A DNA stretch of 64,000 nucleotides from Macrophomina tecta. Taxonomy: Eukaryota > Ascomycota > Dothideomycetes > Botryosphaeriales > Botryosphaeriaceae. Positions 54,362-64,000 of the stretch are shown here, piece by piece. The position numbers and the translations under genes were made by a program. Position 1 is the stretch's first letter. Each line of letters starts with the position of its first letter. Location: positions 4,030,001-4,094,000 of the forward strand of contig JAKSGN010000005.1 in the NCBI GenBank assembly GCA_024180945.1. Reading direction: 5' to 3'. Under the pieces are notes generated by a model. It was not told where the DNA came from. It saw nothing but the letters and a program-made list of their open reading frames with translations, and searched no databases.

Positions 54362-55803
54362 TTAGAAGTTAGTCTGCTGGCCAATGGACTCGAGAGTGCT
54401 GGCTTTCCCGCCGTAAACCTCGGGGACATTGGCGCCGAGCTCGCCGGCGAGCTGGTTGCCATAGGAGAGGACGGTGAACTTCTGGATGGTCTCCTTGGGC
54501 AGGATGAGCTTGAAGGCCTGGAACATCCAACCCATAACAACGGGGACGTTGACAAAGAACTTGCGGCTCAATGTCTCTGGGTAGACCTTGGAGAAAAGCT
54601 CGATGGTGCGCTTGGTAGCAGCTTTGACGTTGGGATCCTGGCGGATGAAGGACACGCTCAGGTAGTCGTGAACCTGGATACCCTGGTACGGGTCAGGACC
54701 TTTGCCGTAGTCGGGGATGGGCTGAGTAGCATTGGCGAGGTTGAGCTTCCTGATGCCCATCTCCATAAGCGCGACGCGCCAGCGCAGGAACCTGTAGGCG
54801 GAGGTAAGTTAGCAGCATCTTCACCAGGTGAGGAGATAGGCTTATCTCCTGACGGACAAAGCCACGGTAGATCTATTCTGCAGTGGGGGGCTTCGCGGTC
54901 GGCAATGACATGCTCGCGACAAAGGAAGACTCCGCGTCGACTCGCGTCTTCCGGCCCACGACGACTTTCTCACTACAACGGAGCTTAAGAGTGCAGTATG
55001 TAGAGTCGCTTCGTGGAGGATAATGTGACTTACGCTTCAACATCACCAAAAGTGGCCTTTTTATCCTTCACGGCACCGTAAATGTTGAAGGTTATCACAT
55101 CCTTCTTGTTCACGCTCCCTGGGACGCCTTCGACTTCGATCACGTAGCCGAGGCCACCGTAGCGCTCCTTGTCGAATTTATCATCCAATGCGGAGAGAGG
55201 CTTGAAAGAGCCACGCCACTTGAGCGTCTCAGAAAGCTGGTTCTTGGCCTTATCGACATCATTGGCATTGGCGCGCAGGAACTTTTGAAGAATGAGCTTG
55301 GTGTGGAACGGTCCGGCAGGGTCTAGGCTGATGCCGTAGACCTCATTGTGGCCATCCGCAGCCTTGATCAGATCGGGAAGGGCTTTCAGGAGCTTGTTGA
55401 TGGGATGGTCCTCGGCGATGTCGGGCCAAACGGCGGCACCAGTGGCAGCAGTGTCAACGGGCTTCACAGTATCATCTTTGGCCGGAACTTCAGGCTTGGT
55501 ATTATCCTCGTCCCTCTTCTCGGGCTCCAGAGCCTTGACCGGCTCCTTACTCATAGCGGCGGCATCACCATTCTGGGTAGCGGTGGGAATAGCATCTGCA
55601 GAGGGGCCATCGGTGGTGGCAGGAGCAGCAGCAGGCTTCTCGCTTTCCGTATTTTCGGTGGTCGCGGGCTCAGCGGAGGCGGTGGGCTGTCCAGCAGCTG
55701 ACGCCGCGCTCGCGTCGTTGGTAGCGGAGGTGAGGGCAGACTCCGGCTTCGCGTCAGGCGCCGTGTCACTGGTGATCTTCGGCTCCTCGTTCTGAGTTGC
55801 CAT
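54362..55803 (-). CDS. SFH5: SFH5-like phosphatidylinositol transfer / CRAL-TRIO protein
   Basis: Sec14-family lipid-transfer protein, 399 residues, from exons 55034-55803 and 54362-54791 with a 242-nt intron (GTAAGT donor, CCTACAG acceptor). The first ~125 residues are Ala/Glu/Thr-rich low complexity. The CRAL-TRIO N-terminal helices follow (HPINKLLKALPDLIKAADG, LILQKFLRANANDVDKAKNQL, LKWRGSFKPLSALDDKFD), then the lipid-binding domain (GLGYVIEVEGVPGSVNKKDVI, FLRWRVALMEMGIRKL, YQGIQVHDYLSVSFIR, LFSKVYPETLSRKFFVNVP, GWMFQAFKLILPKETIQKF). Fungal Sfh5 is linked to PI transfer at ER-plasma membrane sites; the yeast protein also binds heme. The GDVEA-FLRW join across the intron restores the family sequence. 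Confidence 0.93.
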
Positions 55804-56739
55804 GACCAAAGTGAAGATGGTGTTGTGATCGAAGCGGGGCGATACAAGTGGATGCAGAGAAGAAGCTCAGGAAGGAGTGACGGATAAAGGAGCTCGGGAG
55901 TGGTTGGAGTTTGGAGCTTGGATGAGGTGAGTCGCAGATGAAGCTTAAATGAAAGACGCGATTCGAAACTCTCCCGGCGCACGGACCTCCTGACTCATAA
56001 ACCCGGCCGCCGCAAAATGGGGCCGCGCACGCTGTCGTCCCTCACCGTGTTTTGCAAGACCTCGACTACATACGACTCAAGTCGCGGAAGCTTGTTCCGT
56101 TGGCCGTGTTCGTCCACGACCCTTTTGAAGCTGTTTCGCCCGCCGTAATTCCATTCACTGCCTTTGTGTCTTCGAGCGCGCATTCCGCAGCCTGAGCCCC
56201 CAAAACCGCATACCTGCAGCCATGCTTTCATCCAATCTCCGAACATAGCGATCTAACTCCGCCAGTGTATTGCTCCCTCCAATGGGATCTTCCATAGCTG
56301 CAATGTGTCCACAAGAAAGGAGGCTGTGTGGCAGTTGCCAGACCAAGCTCCGTCCTAATCTGGACCGATCGGCGCCCCGTCCTTCGAGCGTGGCTTCCGC
56401 GATGCGGTTTTGGGGTGTTGTGCATTTATTCGCAGAGACAACAAGCTTATATATCCGGATGGATCTCGAACGATAAACGGCGCCCACCTGCTAATCCACA
56501 GCCCTTCCCGGCCTCCTTTTTCTCGTGGACTCGCATATAATACCTATAATACGTGCGATTGGCTGTGAGACTCCTTCGCCGAGCAATGGAAGAAGCTATT
56601 ATGCACGAGACACCTGATGTTTTGTCTGATAGGACTTCGTTACCCCTCTATGGCGATCGGATATGGACAAAACCTCCCTGTCCCGAACGGTTCATTTCGA
56701 AAGAGACCCATGACTCCGGCAAAATTCGATCGCGACGGG
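55804..56739. other. Intergenic, 0.94 kb
   Basis: Promoter of SFH5 and 3' region of the PPR gene. No further feature recognised. Confidence 0.55.
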
Positions 56740-58953
56740 TCACCCCCGTGATTTTTCTCGCTCTCTCCTATCCTCCCGCTGTGCGATCTGGTCGTCCTGA
56801 ATATCTTCGTCCATATCCCCTTCACTCTCCTTCTGCTTGGCCTCCTCATCAGCACGACGAGCTGGATTAAGGTCAGGGTCCCTCACGTCCACACCCCTTT
56901 TGATCTTTTCCATCCTCATCTGCCTTGAAACAAAAGCATCGATCTTTCTCTTTCTGGCCTGTAGCTCAGCGATGCGCTCTTTTGGCACTTCAGCCTTGTT
57001 GATTAGACGATCGTAACAAGCTTTGAGCCCCCAGAGAAACTCCATAGCAGCATTTCTGTCGAGAGCCTCCGAGTCTCCGTGCCCATCTATCTTACTGCGG
57101 CCGAGTCTCTCCTTGACGTTGATAAATTGAGGACCTAATCTGTCAAGTCCATCAAGAGCCTTCTCGGGGTCGGACAAATTAGCCAACAAATTTGCATACA
57201 TGACCAAGGTGCGCGGATCCGGGTCACGGAGATGGTTGGCCATCAGGTCCAGAACAGCGTTGGCATTGGCAAAAGCGTTAGGATTGTGCTTGTTCCTGAC
57301 GCAAGCGCTCATTGCTATTCTGAAGGTTTTGGCCTTGAGCTTCAGACCGGCATTTTCGAACTCGGTCGTCAAGACATCGACTGCCGACGTAGATGCGCGT
57401 GCCTGACGCAATATGCGCATGTACATGTGGATACTGCCATCATCTGGTACGATTCCCCAGCTATCGGGAGCGGTGAGGAGGTTCCAGTAGCCATCGGCTG
57501 CCGTCTTGTGTGTCAGTTTCAGACATGCCTCCAGTATGAGCGAAAGTGTGTGATTGCCCGGCTTCGCGTAAGCCACGCTCCGACGACCACCTCCAACTGT
57601 CTTCTCGAGCTTGACAGGATCGAATTCGCCGCCACGGCGCATATCATCATTGCGGTCGATGGGCTTGAAATCCTCAATTCGCATTTTCAGCGGCGTGTCC
57701 GGGAGGCGCAAGTCCGGTTTGGGAAAGGTGCCCAAAAGTGGCACAAGACGTGGAATATCCATGGTCTGCTCGAAAAGCGAAAAAATGTCATCCCAATCTC
57801 GAGGGCGTTGTCCGATCAAGAGAAGGTGGCCCATCGCGCAAGCCAACTCTTCGTCGATGATGATGTTTCCAGCACGCCACTTGCTCACAACATCTTCCCA
57901 AATCCTTCTACCGTCAATGATAGCCGCTTCCCGTTTGTGTGCAATCTCCGCTGCCGACATGCCCTTAGGCGTCATAAGCGCCTCCTGCCTCATGCCTTGC
58001 AGGATGATGGTATACGTGAGTGCGTCGGCAGCTCCCGGTCCGTTCTCCGGCAATTTGGACGCGACAGCCCATAGCGCATTCATGTCGTTGGCTCTCGCAC
58101 AGACCCTCAGAGTTGCATTCACGTGCATCGTCGAGGGCGGAATTCGGGAGTTCGGTGCAGACATGGAATGGTAGACGGCGAAGGCGTGCCCAATGCTGGT
58201 GTTAATGTGCGCGTTGTTTCCAAGGCCTCGCAAGACGATCATGTAGGTGTACGAATCAGGTTTCTGCGCCCTTTTCTTCATCTGGACGTGAAACAGCATG
58301 TCAGTGGATTACACACACATAATCCGGACTCTTCATACCTCGTTGTAGAGCTTTAGCGCTTGCTTAACAGAGCCCTTTGCCATATAGTGATCTATCAAGT
58401 GGTTCCAACTGACCACGCACTCCATGGACTTGCTTGCGAAGCGCACCAGATCGATGGTCTTTGCCTCGTCGCCACCCTTTGCCAGCTTCTCCCTAACACT
58501 CTCCGCGAGTTGTAATGGGTCTTCTCCGAACCACACCATCTCCTTCTTTAGCTGTCGTTTCGTCCTGGGTGAGAGGGCATCCTTCCCCGGCTTTCTCAGG
58601 CCCTCTCTAACACTTTCATTGATTTGCCGTCGCAAGTCCGACTTGACGTATGGATCTGTTCTCGGACGGCTAAAGGCACCGCTGCGATAGTATTCTTTCC
58701 TGTCCTCATGTTCGGATGCTTGCGGTACACGGTTCTTCGTCTCTTGCTCTGATACCTCATCAGACGCACCCCGAGTCCGTTCAACCCCAGTCACATAGTT
58801 ATGTCGACGTTCCAACGCAAGAACAAGAGCTCGGCTCGGCGGTCGCTGAAGATGGGCGCGGCGGGCGAGGACATTCGACGGCGTAAGCGGCGCGCGATGG
58901 GTAACGGCGCGCAGGCAGTGCCAGAGACAGGCGGGGCAGCTCAGCAACTGCAT
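56740..58953 (-). CDS. Mitochondrial pentatricopeptide-repeat protein
   Basis: Two exons (58339-58953 and 56740-58281, 57-nt intron with GTATGA donor, ACTGAC branch point and TCCAG acceptor) encode 718 residues. The N terminus is Arg-rich with few acidic residues over about 50 positions, as in matrix-targeting signals. PPR-like helical pairs include MECVVSWNHLIDHYMAKGSVKQALKLYNEM, KPDSYTYMIVLRGLG (about 213), TMHVNATLRVCARANDMNALW, DALTYTIILQGM, TLSLILEACLKL and AKTFRIAMSACVRN. The C-terminal part is a helical, charged region (RMEKIKRGVDVRDPDLNPAR, then an acidic/basic tail). PPR proteins bind organellar RNA; the target here is unknown. The family resembles fungal PPR proteins tied to mitochondrial translation or rRNA stability, but I cannot name an orthologue. 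Confidence 0.85.
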
Positions 58954-61293
58954 CGGAGGAGGCGAACAATTGGAAGAGGGGGACGAGAGGGGTGTCGCGT
59001 CTCAGCAACATTCTATCACGAAGCCTCGGCAAGCCTTCCAAAACGTTTTTTTGGGCGATAAGCGTCACGTGCACGCGCGCCAGCAGGCGTCGCGCGCGGG
59101 AGATGCGCCGTTGCTCCGTAAATCCGCTGCTCGGTCGTCTTCTTCCGACACGCCAACAACACACCTCGCCGTTTGGAGAAAAGGCGGCCCATCTGCAGGC
59201 GACGCACTGCCACCCTCCGCCGGGCACCGTCTTCGCCATGAGGCCAGCGTCTCCATCTAGGCGCCTTCCCTCGAACCGTTAGAGGGGCTGCTTACCAACA
59301 CGCGGCCATTAGGACCCGGAGCGGCGGGAATTATGACAAGCAGCAGCAGGCAGACGGCGGCCCCCCATGGGCGGGCCGGCGCCCAGCTGCAAAGAGCAGT
59401 CATGAGCGAGGCTTGGAGGTGGTTCGGCGGCGCTGGCTTGCCGTAGCGGCAGATCACTCGAGGCATGGCTGGCAGGATTGCCGCAAGGAACCAGGGAGCA
59501 TGCGCAGGATCTGACAGGCGATCATCCGCCCGGTCCTAATCCCAGCTAGCTGTGTGCTCCGCGCGCCGTTCTCGCGGCTCTCGCTAGCTCGCTGGCAGCT
59601 GGTAAGGCTGAGGGTGAGGATGGCGGCAGCGGGCGCGGCCGCGCCCTAGCGCGCACGTTTGCCCGCGCCAGCAATCCTGCGAGCTGCTGGGGTGGAGGTA
59701 ACAGACCCCGGGCGCTCTAAGACGACGGCGCCGGTGCCGGTGCTTGTGCTGGTGCTGGTGGTTTTCACGCCGGCCAAGTGCTGGTGCGGCCGGGAAGGAA
59801 GCGGGAGCGGAACACCGTGACGGGCCCTGGCAACCTTCTTCACGACGGTGCTGCCGTAGTGTATAGCTTGAATCATGACGGGCCAGGGACAGGCCGAATA
59901 GCTATATTAGCAGCCAGAAGCTACCGCAGCGCTGGCGTCGCTCTGCACTACTGCTAGCATGCTGCGGCTCCGCTCCATGTCCATGTCCCTGCCGGCCCCA
60001 GACCACGAGAAGGTGCGGGCCGCTCCCCCAAGCAAAAGCATCGCAGGCGCCGGAGCACGCACGCGCGCAAGCAAGACATCTCTCCGCCGCCGGCCCCCGC
60101 GAACCTACCCAGCCTCCGTCCCTAAGCTCCATCTGCGACTCATTGACCTACCTTGCCCGCACTAGCACTAGGAGATTATTCACCCGGCACGACTCGGGCG
60201 CTATGCTGCTGCTACCGACGTTGCTGCACGTTGGGGTCACTGCCGCATCAACTTCACCCCGGCCAAGCGCGAGTCGGCACTCCGCTCATCTAAGTGAGAG
60301 ACAGCACTACTGCGGTGTAACGAGGACGTCAACGGCAGCCTGCCCAGTCACTCGCATGACACATTAGCCTTTTGCCTGGCGCAACCGTCGCCCGCAGGCC
60401 AGAGGCTTGCACCATGCAAGCAACCAAGCATGCCAGACACACTCGCACACGCATCAAATCCGTAGCCCGGCCTCTGACAAGGTTGCTACCCGCCTCGCTA
60501 CCCGCTTTTGAAAAACGATGTGCAGCTAAGACGGCGGGAGCAAGCGTCAGCCGGGAAGCCTGTTGTCTCGAATTGCTGCCCCTACTAGAGCCCGCTGGCC
60601 CACGTCTCGTCTGCCGGGGTGAGGGAGCCCGCAAGCGCGGATGTGTGTGGGTGCGGAGTGGGTGGCGGGGCTGTCAGGGAGCCAGGCGCAGAAAGGTTAA
60701 GAGAGCATGCCTACCCATTCAACACCCAAAACCGACGACCATTGCACAGACAAACAATCCATCTTTCTGTTCTTCCCTCCCCCAACCCCACCCGATGCCA
60801 ACACATTTTGCGACAGGAATGATGGATTTCCCCACTCAACACAATGCCGCTCCGCCCCTCCCAGCCACCGCCGTCGCCCCGCATGCCACCGCCTGCTGCT
60901 CGTGCGGCACGAGGTTGGTGAAGTGCAATGTCGCGTGATATCCCCCCCACCCATCGGCAGCCCCCGTTTTCGCATTGCATTGCTACGAACAGACACCGAC
61001 TCGCTCGGTCGCCAGTCAGGGAGCGCCGCGGAGAATTGGGCAAAGAGACAAGCGATGGAACGCGAACGAAGGGAGAAAGAGAAGAGACAGAGCGCTTTCG
61101 CGCTCGTGTAACGCGACAAACGTCTTGTGTTGAGTGGGCCGGACGTGGTGGCATGGCGCTCACACACACATAAGTCGTGGGACGCACAACACACATGAAC
61201 ACACATGCGCGCACACACCACGTCTTACGTCGGCTCGCTGCTCATTGCTGGCATGGCGTGAGTGGTGAGCGAGAACGGGCAGAAAAACGCCAC

Positions 61294-61313
61294 AAAAAAA
61301 AAAAAAAAAAAAA
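61294..61313. repeat. A20 homopolymer tract
   Basis: Twenty consecutive A on the plus strand in gene-free sequence. Confidence 0.9.
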
Positions 61314-63478
61314 CGAGTCCACGTGAGAAGGCCAAAAAGAATCAGCAGTCACACCGACCGTTTTTCTTCTTCCGCTCGAGTCGGTCACTCGGGTTCTACG
61401 ACAGGAGTTCGTCGGACCAATATCAGCCTCAGCTATACAAAGCCAGCCCATCTTCTTTTCTTTTTTCCTCGCCAATCCGAGCAATCGGACATCATGCTCG
61501 GTGCGTTCTCAATGCGGCGGTCACGTCCGTCCAACGTCCGTCCTCACTGGCGGGTCTCCATTCTGCGGTGGACGCGAAATGCGGTGATGTAAACAAGCAG
61601 AAAAGCATGACTTTGTGTCAGTCTGCTGCACGCCTGTTCGCCTGTTGGTTTGGCCCTGTGGGATGCCTGTCTGTCTCTTCTGCCAGCCCGCCCGCACATC
61701 CGCCGCCCTCGGGCCAGGCATCCCACCTTCCAAACCCCCCCCCCCGGGGGCACCCCCGACGGTGCCCGTCGGTCTTGTCTACAGGTGGTGCCCTTCTCGC
61801 GAAAACGAGTCGAGATGATGACCGCGCACGCGTATCTATTGGGCCTGCCCGTCTGATCGGCGCGAGAGTAATCCGAGCAAAAAAAAAAAAAAAAATGTGG
61901 AGTAAAGAGAGAGCAACAAGTCGCCCGGAAACGCACGGGGACGAGAGGGAAAGCAAGCCCCTCCCACTCTCTCCAACTCACATCATCAGCCGCTCATCAG
62001 CGTCATGTCCATCAAATCAATTAATTGCCTCCACACCAATATATTCAAACGAAGAAGGTGCAAATTTTTTCTTCGTTTGCTCTTGGTATCGTATGTGTGT
62101 GGCCGCCACTCATCCATCAGCCATCGGCTCCCCCTCGTTTCTGGAGGTAGGTCATGTGTGCACAGGGCCGAATCGCGCATCGAGATGTGGAGGGGCGGGA
62201 GAGAGGCGGCGGCGGCGGCGGCGAAGAACGGAAATACACGCGGGCAAACAATAATACCGCGTGAAGTCAGAAAGAGAGCCGAATATTGGAATTTGGCCGG
62301 ACGTCCGCGAATGATGACTCCTCCAGCCCTGCCAATAATTCCTTCCCTTCACTGCTCTTACACATGACGACTGCAAGATCTTGGCTCTCCTCCCCAATTT
62401 TAGGCTTGCTATGTGTGCCCACTTTAAACCTTCCCCTCACTCGTCATCCATCGTCAGGCGCGCATAGCCGCGGGCAAATCTGCTCTCTTTCTCCAAGTAT
62501 CACGCATGTACGACTTAAGAGGCGTGCCTGCCATTAATCAGGATGTCGAACCGGGAAATAGGATGAGCGAGAGAAGAAAAAGGCCGATAGATCATCGATC
62601 GGGCAATTTTTGTTACACCACCAGAACGGTACGGAAATTGTTTGGACAGATAAACCAGAGGAAAACAAAAGAAACAAGCATCTTCTTTCTTCTCTCCCTG
62701 TTGCCGTCAATGACTGCCACAGGCATTGTAATGAGTAGGGCACAACTTTGCTGTGTCCACATACGCACGCGTACCCGTTCCGCACACCTCCCATTTGACG
62801 TAAGGCAGGGTGCCGGGTGCAGGGCGCCGTGGCAAGGATGTGCAAGAGCATGGATGAGTGCGCACGGAGGGCGGGAGTGAGCGAGAGGAGAGGAAGAGCA
62901 ACAGAGGGGAAGAAAGAAAAACGGGCGGATCGGCAGTGCCGCCGGCCGCATGCATCGTGCAGGCCAGGCGGAGACGACGCGCTCTGCAGTGCGCAGACGG
63001 CCGCCGACCGCGCAGCCACCACAACTTCCTTGCCCGCCCCGGCACATCTACCCAGAAGTGCCACATAAGCAAGAGGAAAAGATGTGGGAGAATGACAACG
63101 TGAGAGCGCAAGCATGGCGCGTGCCGGTGATGAGCTGGGAATCGAGCAATTCCTGCATCCGCCGGACATGGCATCGGCGGCTTCGGTTTCCACTCAACTC
63201 ATCCCATTTACTCCGTTCCCGGAAGTGCCGTGTAGCGATGCAGGCGCCCCGTACCCACACGCGACCGTCGTAATGCTTTGCTTGCCCGCGCAACCCGGTT
63301 ATGTGATACATCGCATTTTTCCTGATCCTCCATCTCGGAGACTGTTGCGACAACGTCGCGACATTGGAACCTGAGGTCTTGAGAAATGCGGAGACACGCC
63401 ATGCGCCACTTCTTTTATGGTTACACAGAACAGAATTTGTTGTGAGAGGGGACTGCTGCTGCACAAGGTCCGCAAAAT

Positions 63479-63497
63479 AAAAAAAAAAAAAAAAAAA
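63479..63497. repeat. A19 homopolymer tract
   Basis: Nineteen consecutive A on the plus strand, about 130 bp before a (CA)n run. Confidence 0.9.
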
Positions 63498-64000
63498 CTA
63501 CGAACTTACATGCCCTTCGGTTTCCCGTTCTCGTGCTCCATGTCACCCGGGAGCCAATTGGAAAAAGGAGTACGCCCGCGAGAAGGAAGTAGCAAGATGA
63601 TATCTGAATGAATCGCGCGCACACACACACACACAAGAGCGACAGGACGGGCTATTGCTACAGCCGAGCTGGCATCTTCCAGGGACTTGCATTGTCTTTT
63701 GCCTCCAGCATATCCTTCCCATACCCTCGCTTACTTCCTGCATTAACCCCATGACCGAACAAAGAGTAGCGACGAATTGTTTCAGATGCGCCGGGCTCGA
63801 ATGCATGTCTCTAGAAGCTCCTGAATCGATAATTGATGCAGCCGAAACTTTTGAGGGAACTCGCGCAATGGCCGCCGTCCCACATGACCGTGATAACGGA
63901 GTGCGATGTGAGCCTCTGCCGCCGCTGTCATCGCCTGACTCCTAGAAGAGCATGTCCCAGGGGGGCAACACCGTTTTCTTTTCGTTGGCACCAGCGCCAT

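Larger units (their letters stand above)
58954..64000. other. Gene-free stretch at the right edge, 5 kb
   Basis: No open frame here has a recognisable domain, targeting signal or splice-supported extension. The left half (to about 60700) is GC-rich with compositional repeats. The right half carries A20 (61294-61313), C11 (61735-61745), A17 (61879-61895), a GGC run (about 62206-62222), A19 (63479-63497) and a (CA)n run (about 63620-63635). It may include the long upstream region or 5' UTR of a gene outside the window. Confidence 0.5.

Noticed and set aside
61262..62254. 330-codon plus-strand frame in the right-hand gene-free region
   Set aside because: It runs through two poly-A tracts (poly-Lys) and C/G runs, with no domain or consistent codon use; a chance frame in repeat-rich DNA.
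1..64000. Secondary-metabolite cluster, transposon with intact transposase or reverse transcriptase, CRISPR, rRNA
   Set aside because: No polyketide or peptide synthase, no transposase or reverse-transcriptase motif, no repeat-spacer array and no rRNA segment was recognised on either strand.

Overview
The window reads as a chromosome segment of a filamentous ascomycete (Pezizomycotina; Dothideomycetes-like is only an impression). The basis is short spliceosomal introns (about 45-240 nt, mostly GTRAGT donors, CTRAC-type branch points and YAG acceptors), single eukaryotic genes with their own promoters rather than operons, nuclear tRNA genes with introns after position 37, and fungus-typical families (exomer ChAPs, HIR3, SEC11, MGM101, JEN-type transporter, NACHT/ankyrin remnant). 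No rRNA, CRISPR array, virus or recognisable intact transposon was found.

Layout. 0-7 kb: an SDR reductase running off the left edge (apparently frameshifted near its start), a cytochrome b5-fused L-lactate dehydrogenase, a Rab GTPase and EMC10. 7.7-18 kb: FGGY pentulose kinase, MGM101, a Yop1/REEP protein, TANGO2 and SEC11. 18.6-30.5 kb: an exomer ChAPs protein and HIR3 sharing one divergent promoter, then a kelch protein. 31-40 kb: a gene-poor stretch with two tRNA-Thr(AGT) genes in opposite orientation around a JEN-type carboxylate transporter, followed by a decayed NACHT/ankyrin gene. 40.6-46 kb: GDT1-type ion transporter divergent from a TRF/Taz1-like telobox protein, then an unrecognised broken reading frame. 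47.6-59 kb: tRNA-Glu, TRAPPC12 divergent from acetolactate synthase ILV2, SFH5 and a PPR protein. 59-64 kb: about 5 kb without a supportable gene, rich in homopolymer tracts.

Most genes are housekeeping: secretory pathway (Rab, EMC10, Yop1-like, TANGO2, SEC11, ChAPs, TRAPPC12, GDT1, SFH5), mitochondria (MGM101, ILV2, PPR protein), and chromatin/telomeres (HIR3, TRF-like). Lactate use is represented by the dehydrogenase and the JEN-type transporter, which lie 30 kb apart and do not form a cluster. Exon structures were read by eye from splice signals and reading frame. All spliced models keep an open frame, but unusual junctions are flagged. I did not find a convincing new multi-gene system. 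The most informative oddities are a GC-AG intron directly after the HIR3 start codon, a tRNA-Thr pair with a compensatory base-pair change, and a NACHT/ankyrin pseudogene with C-to-T type stops.
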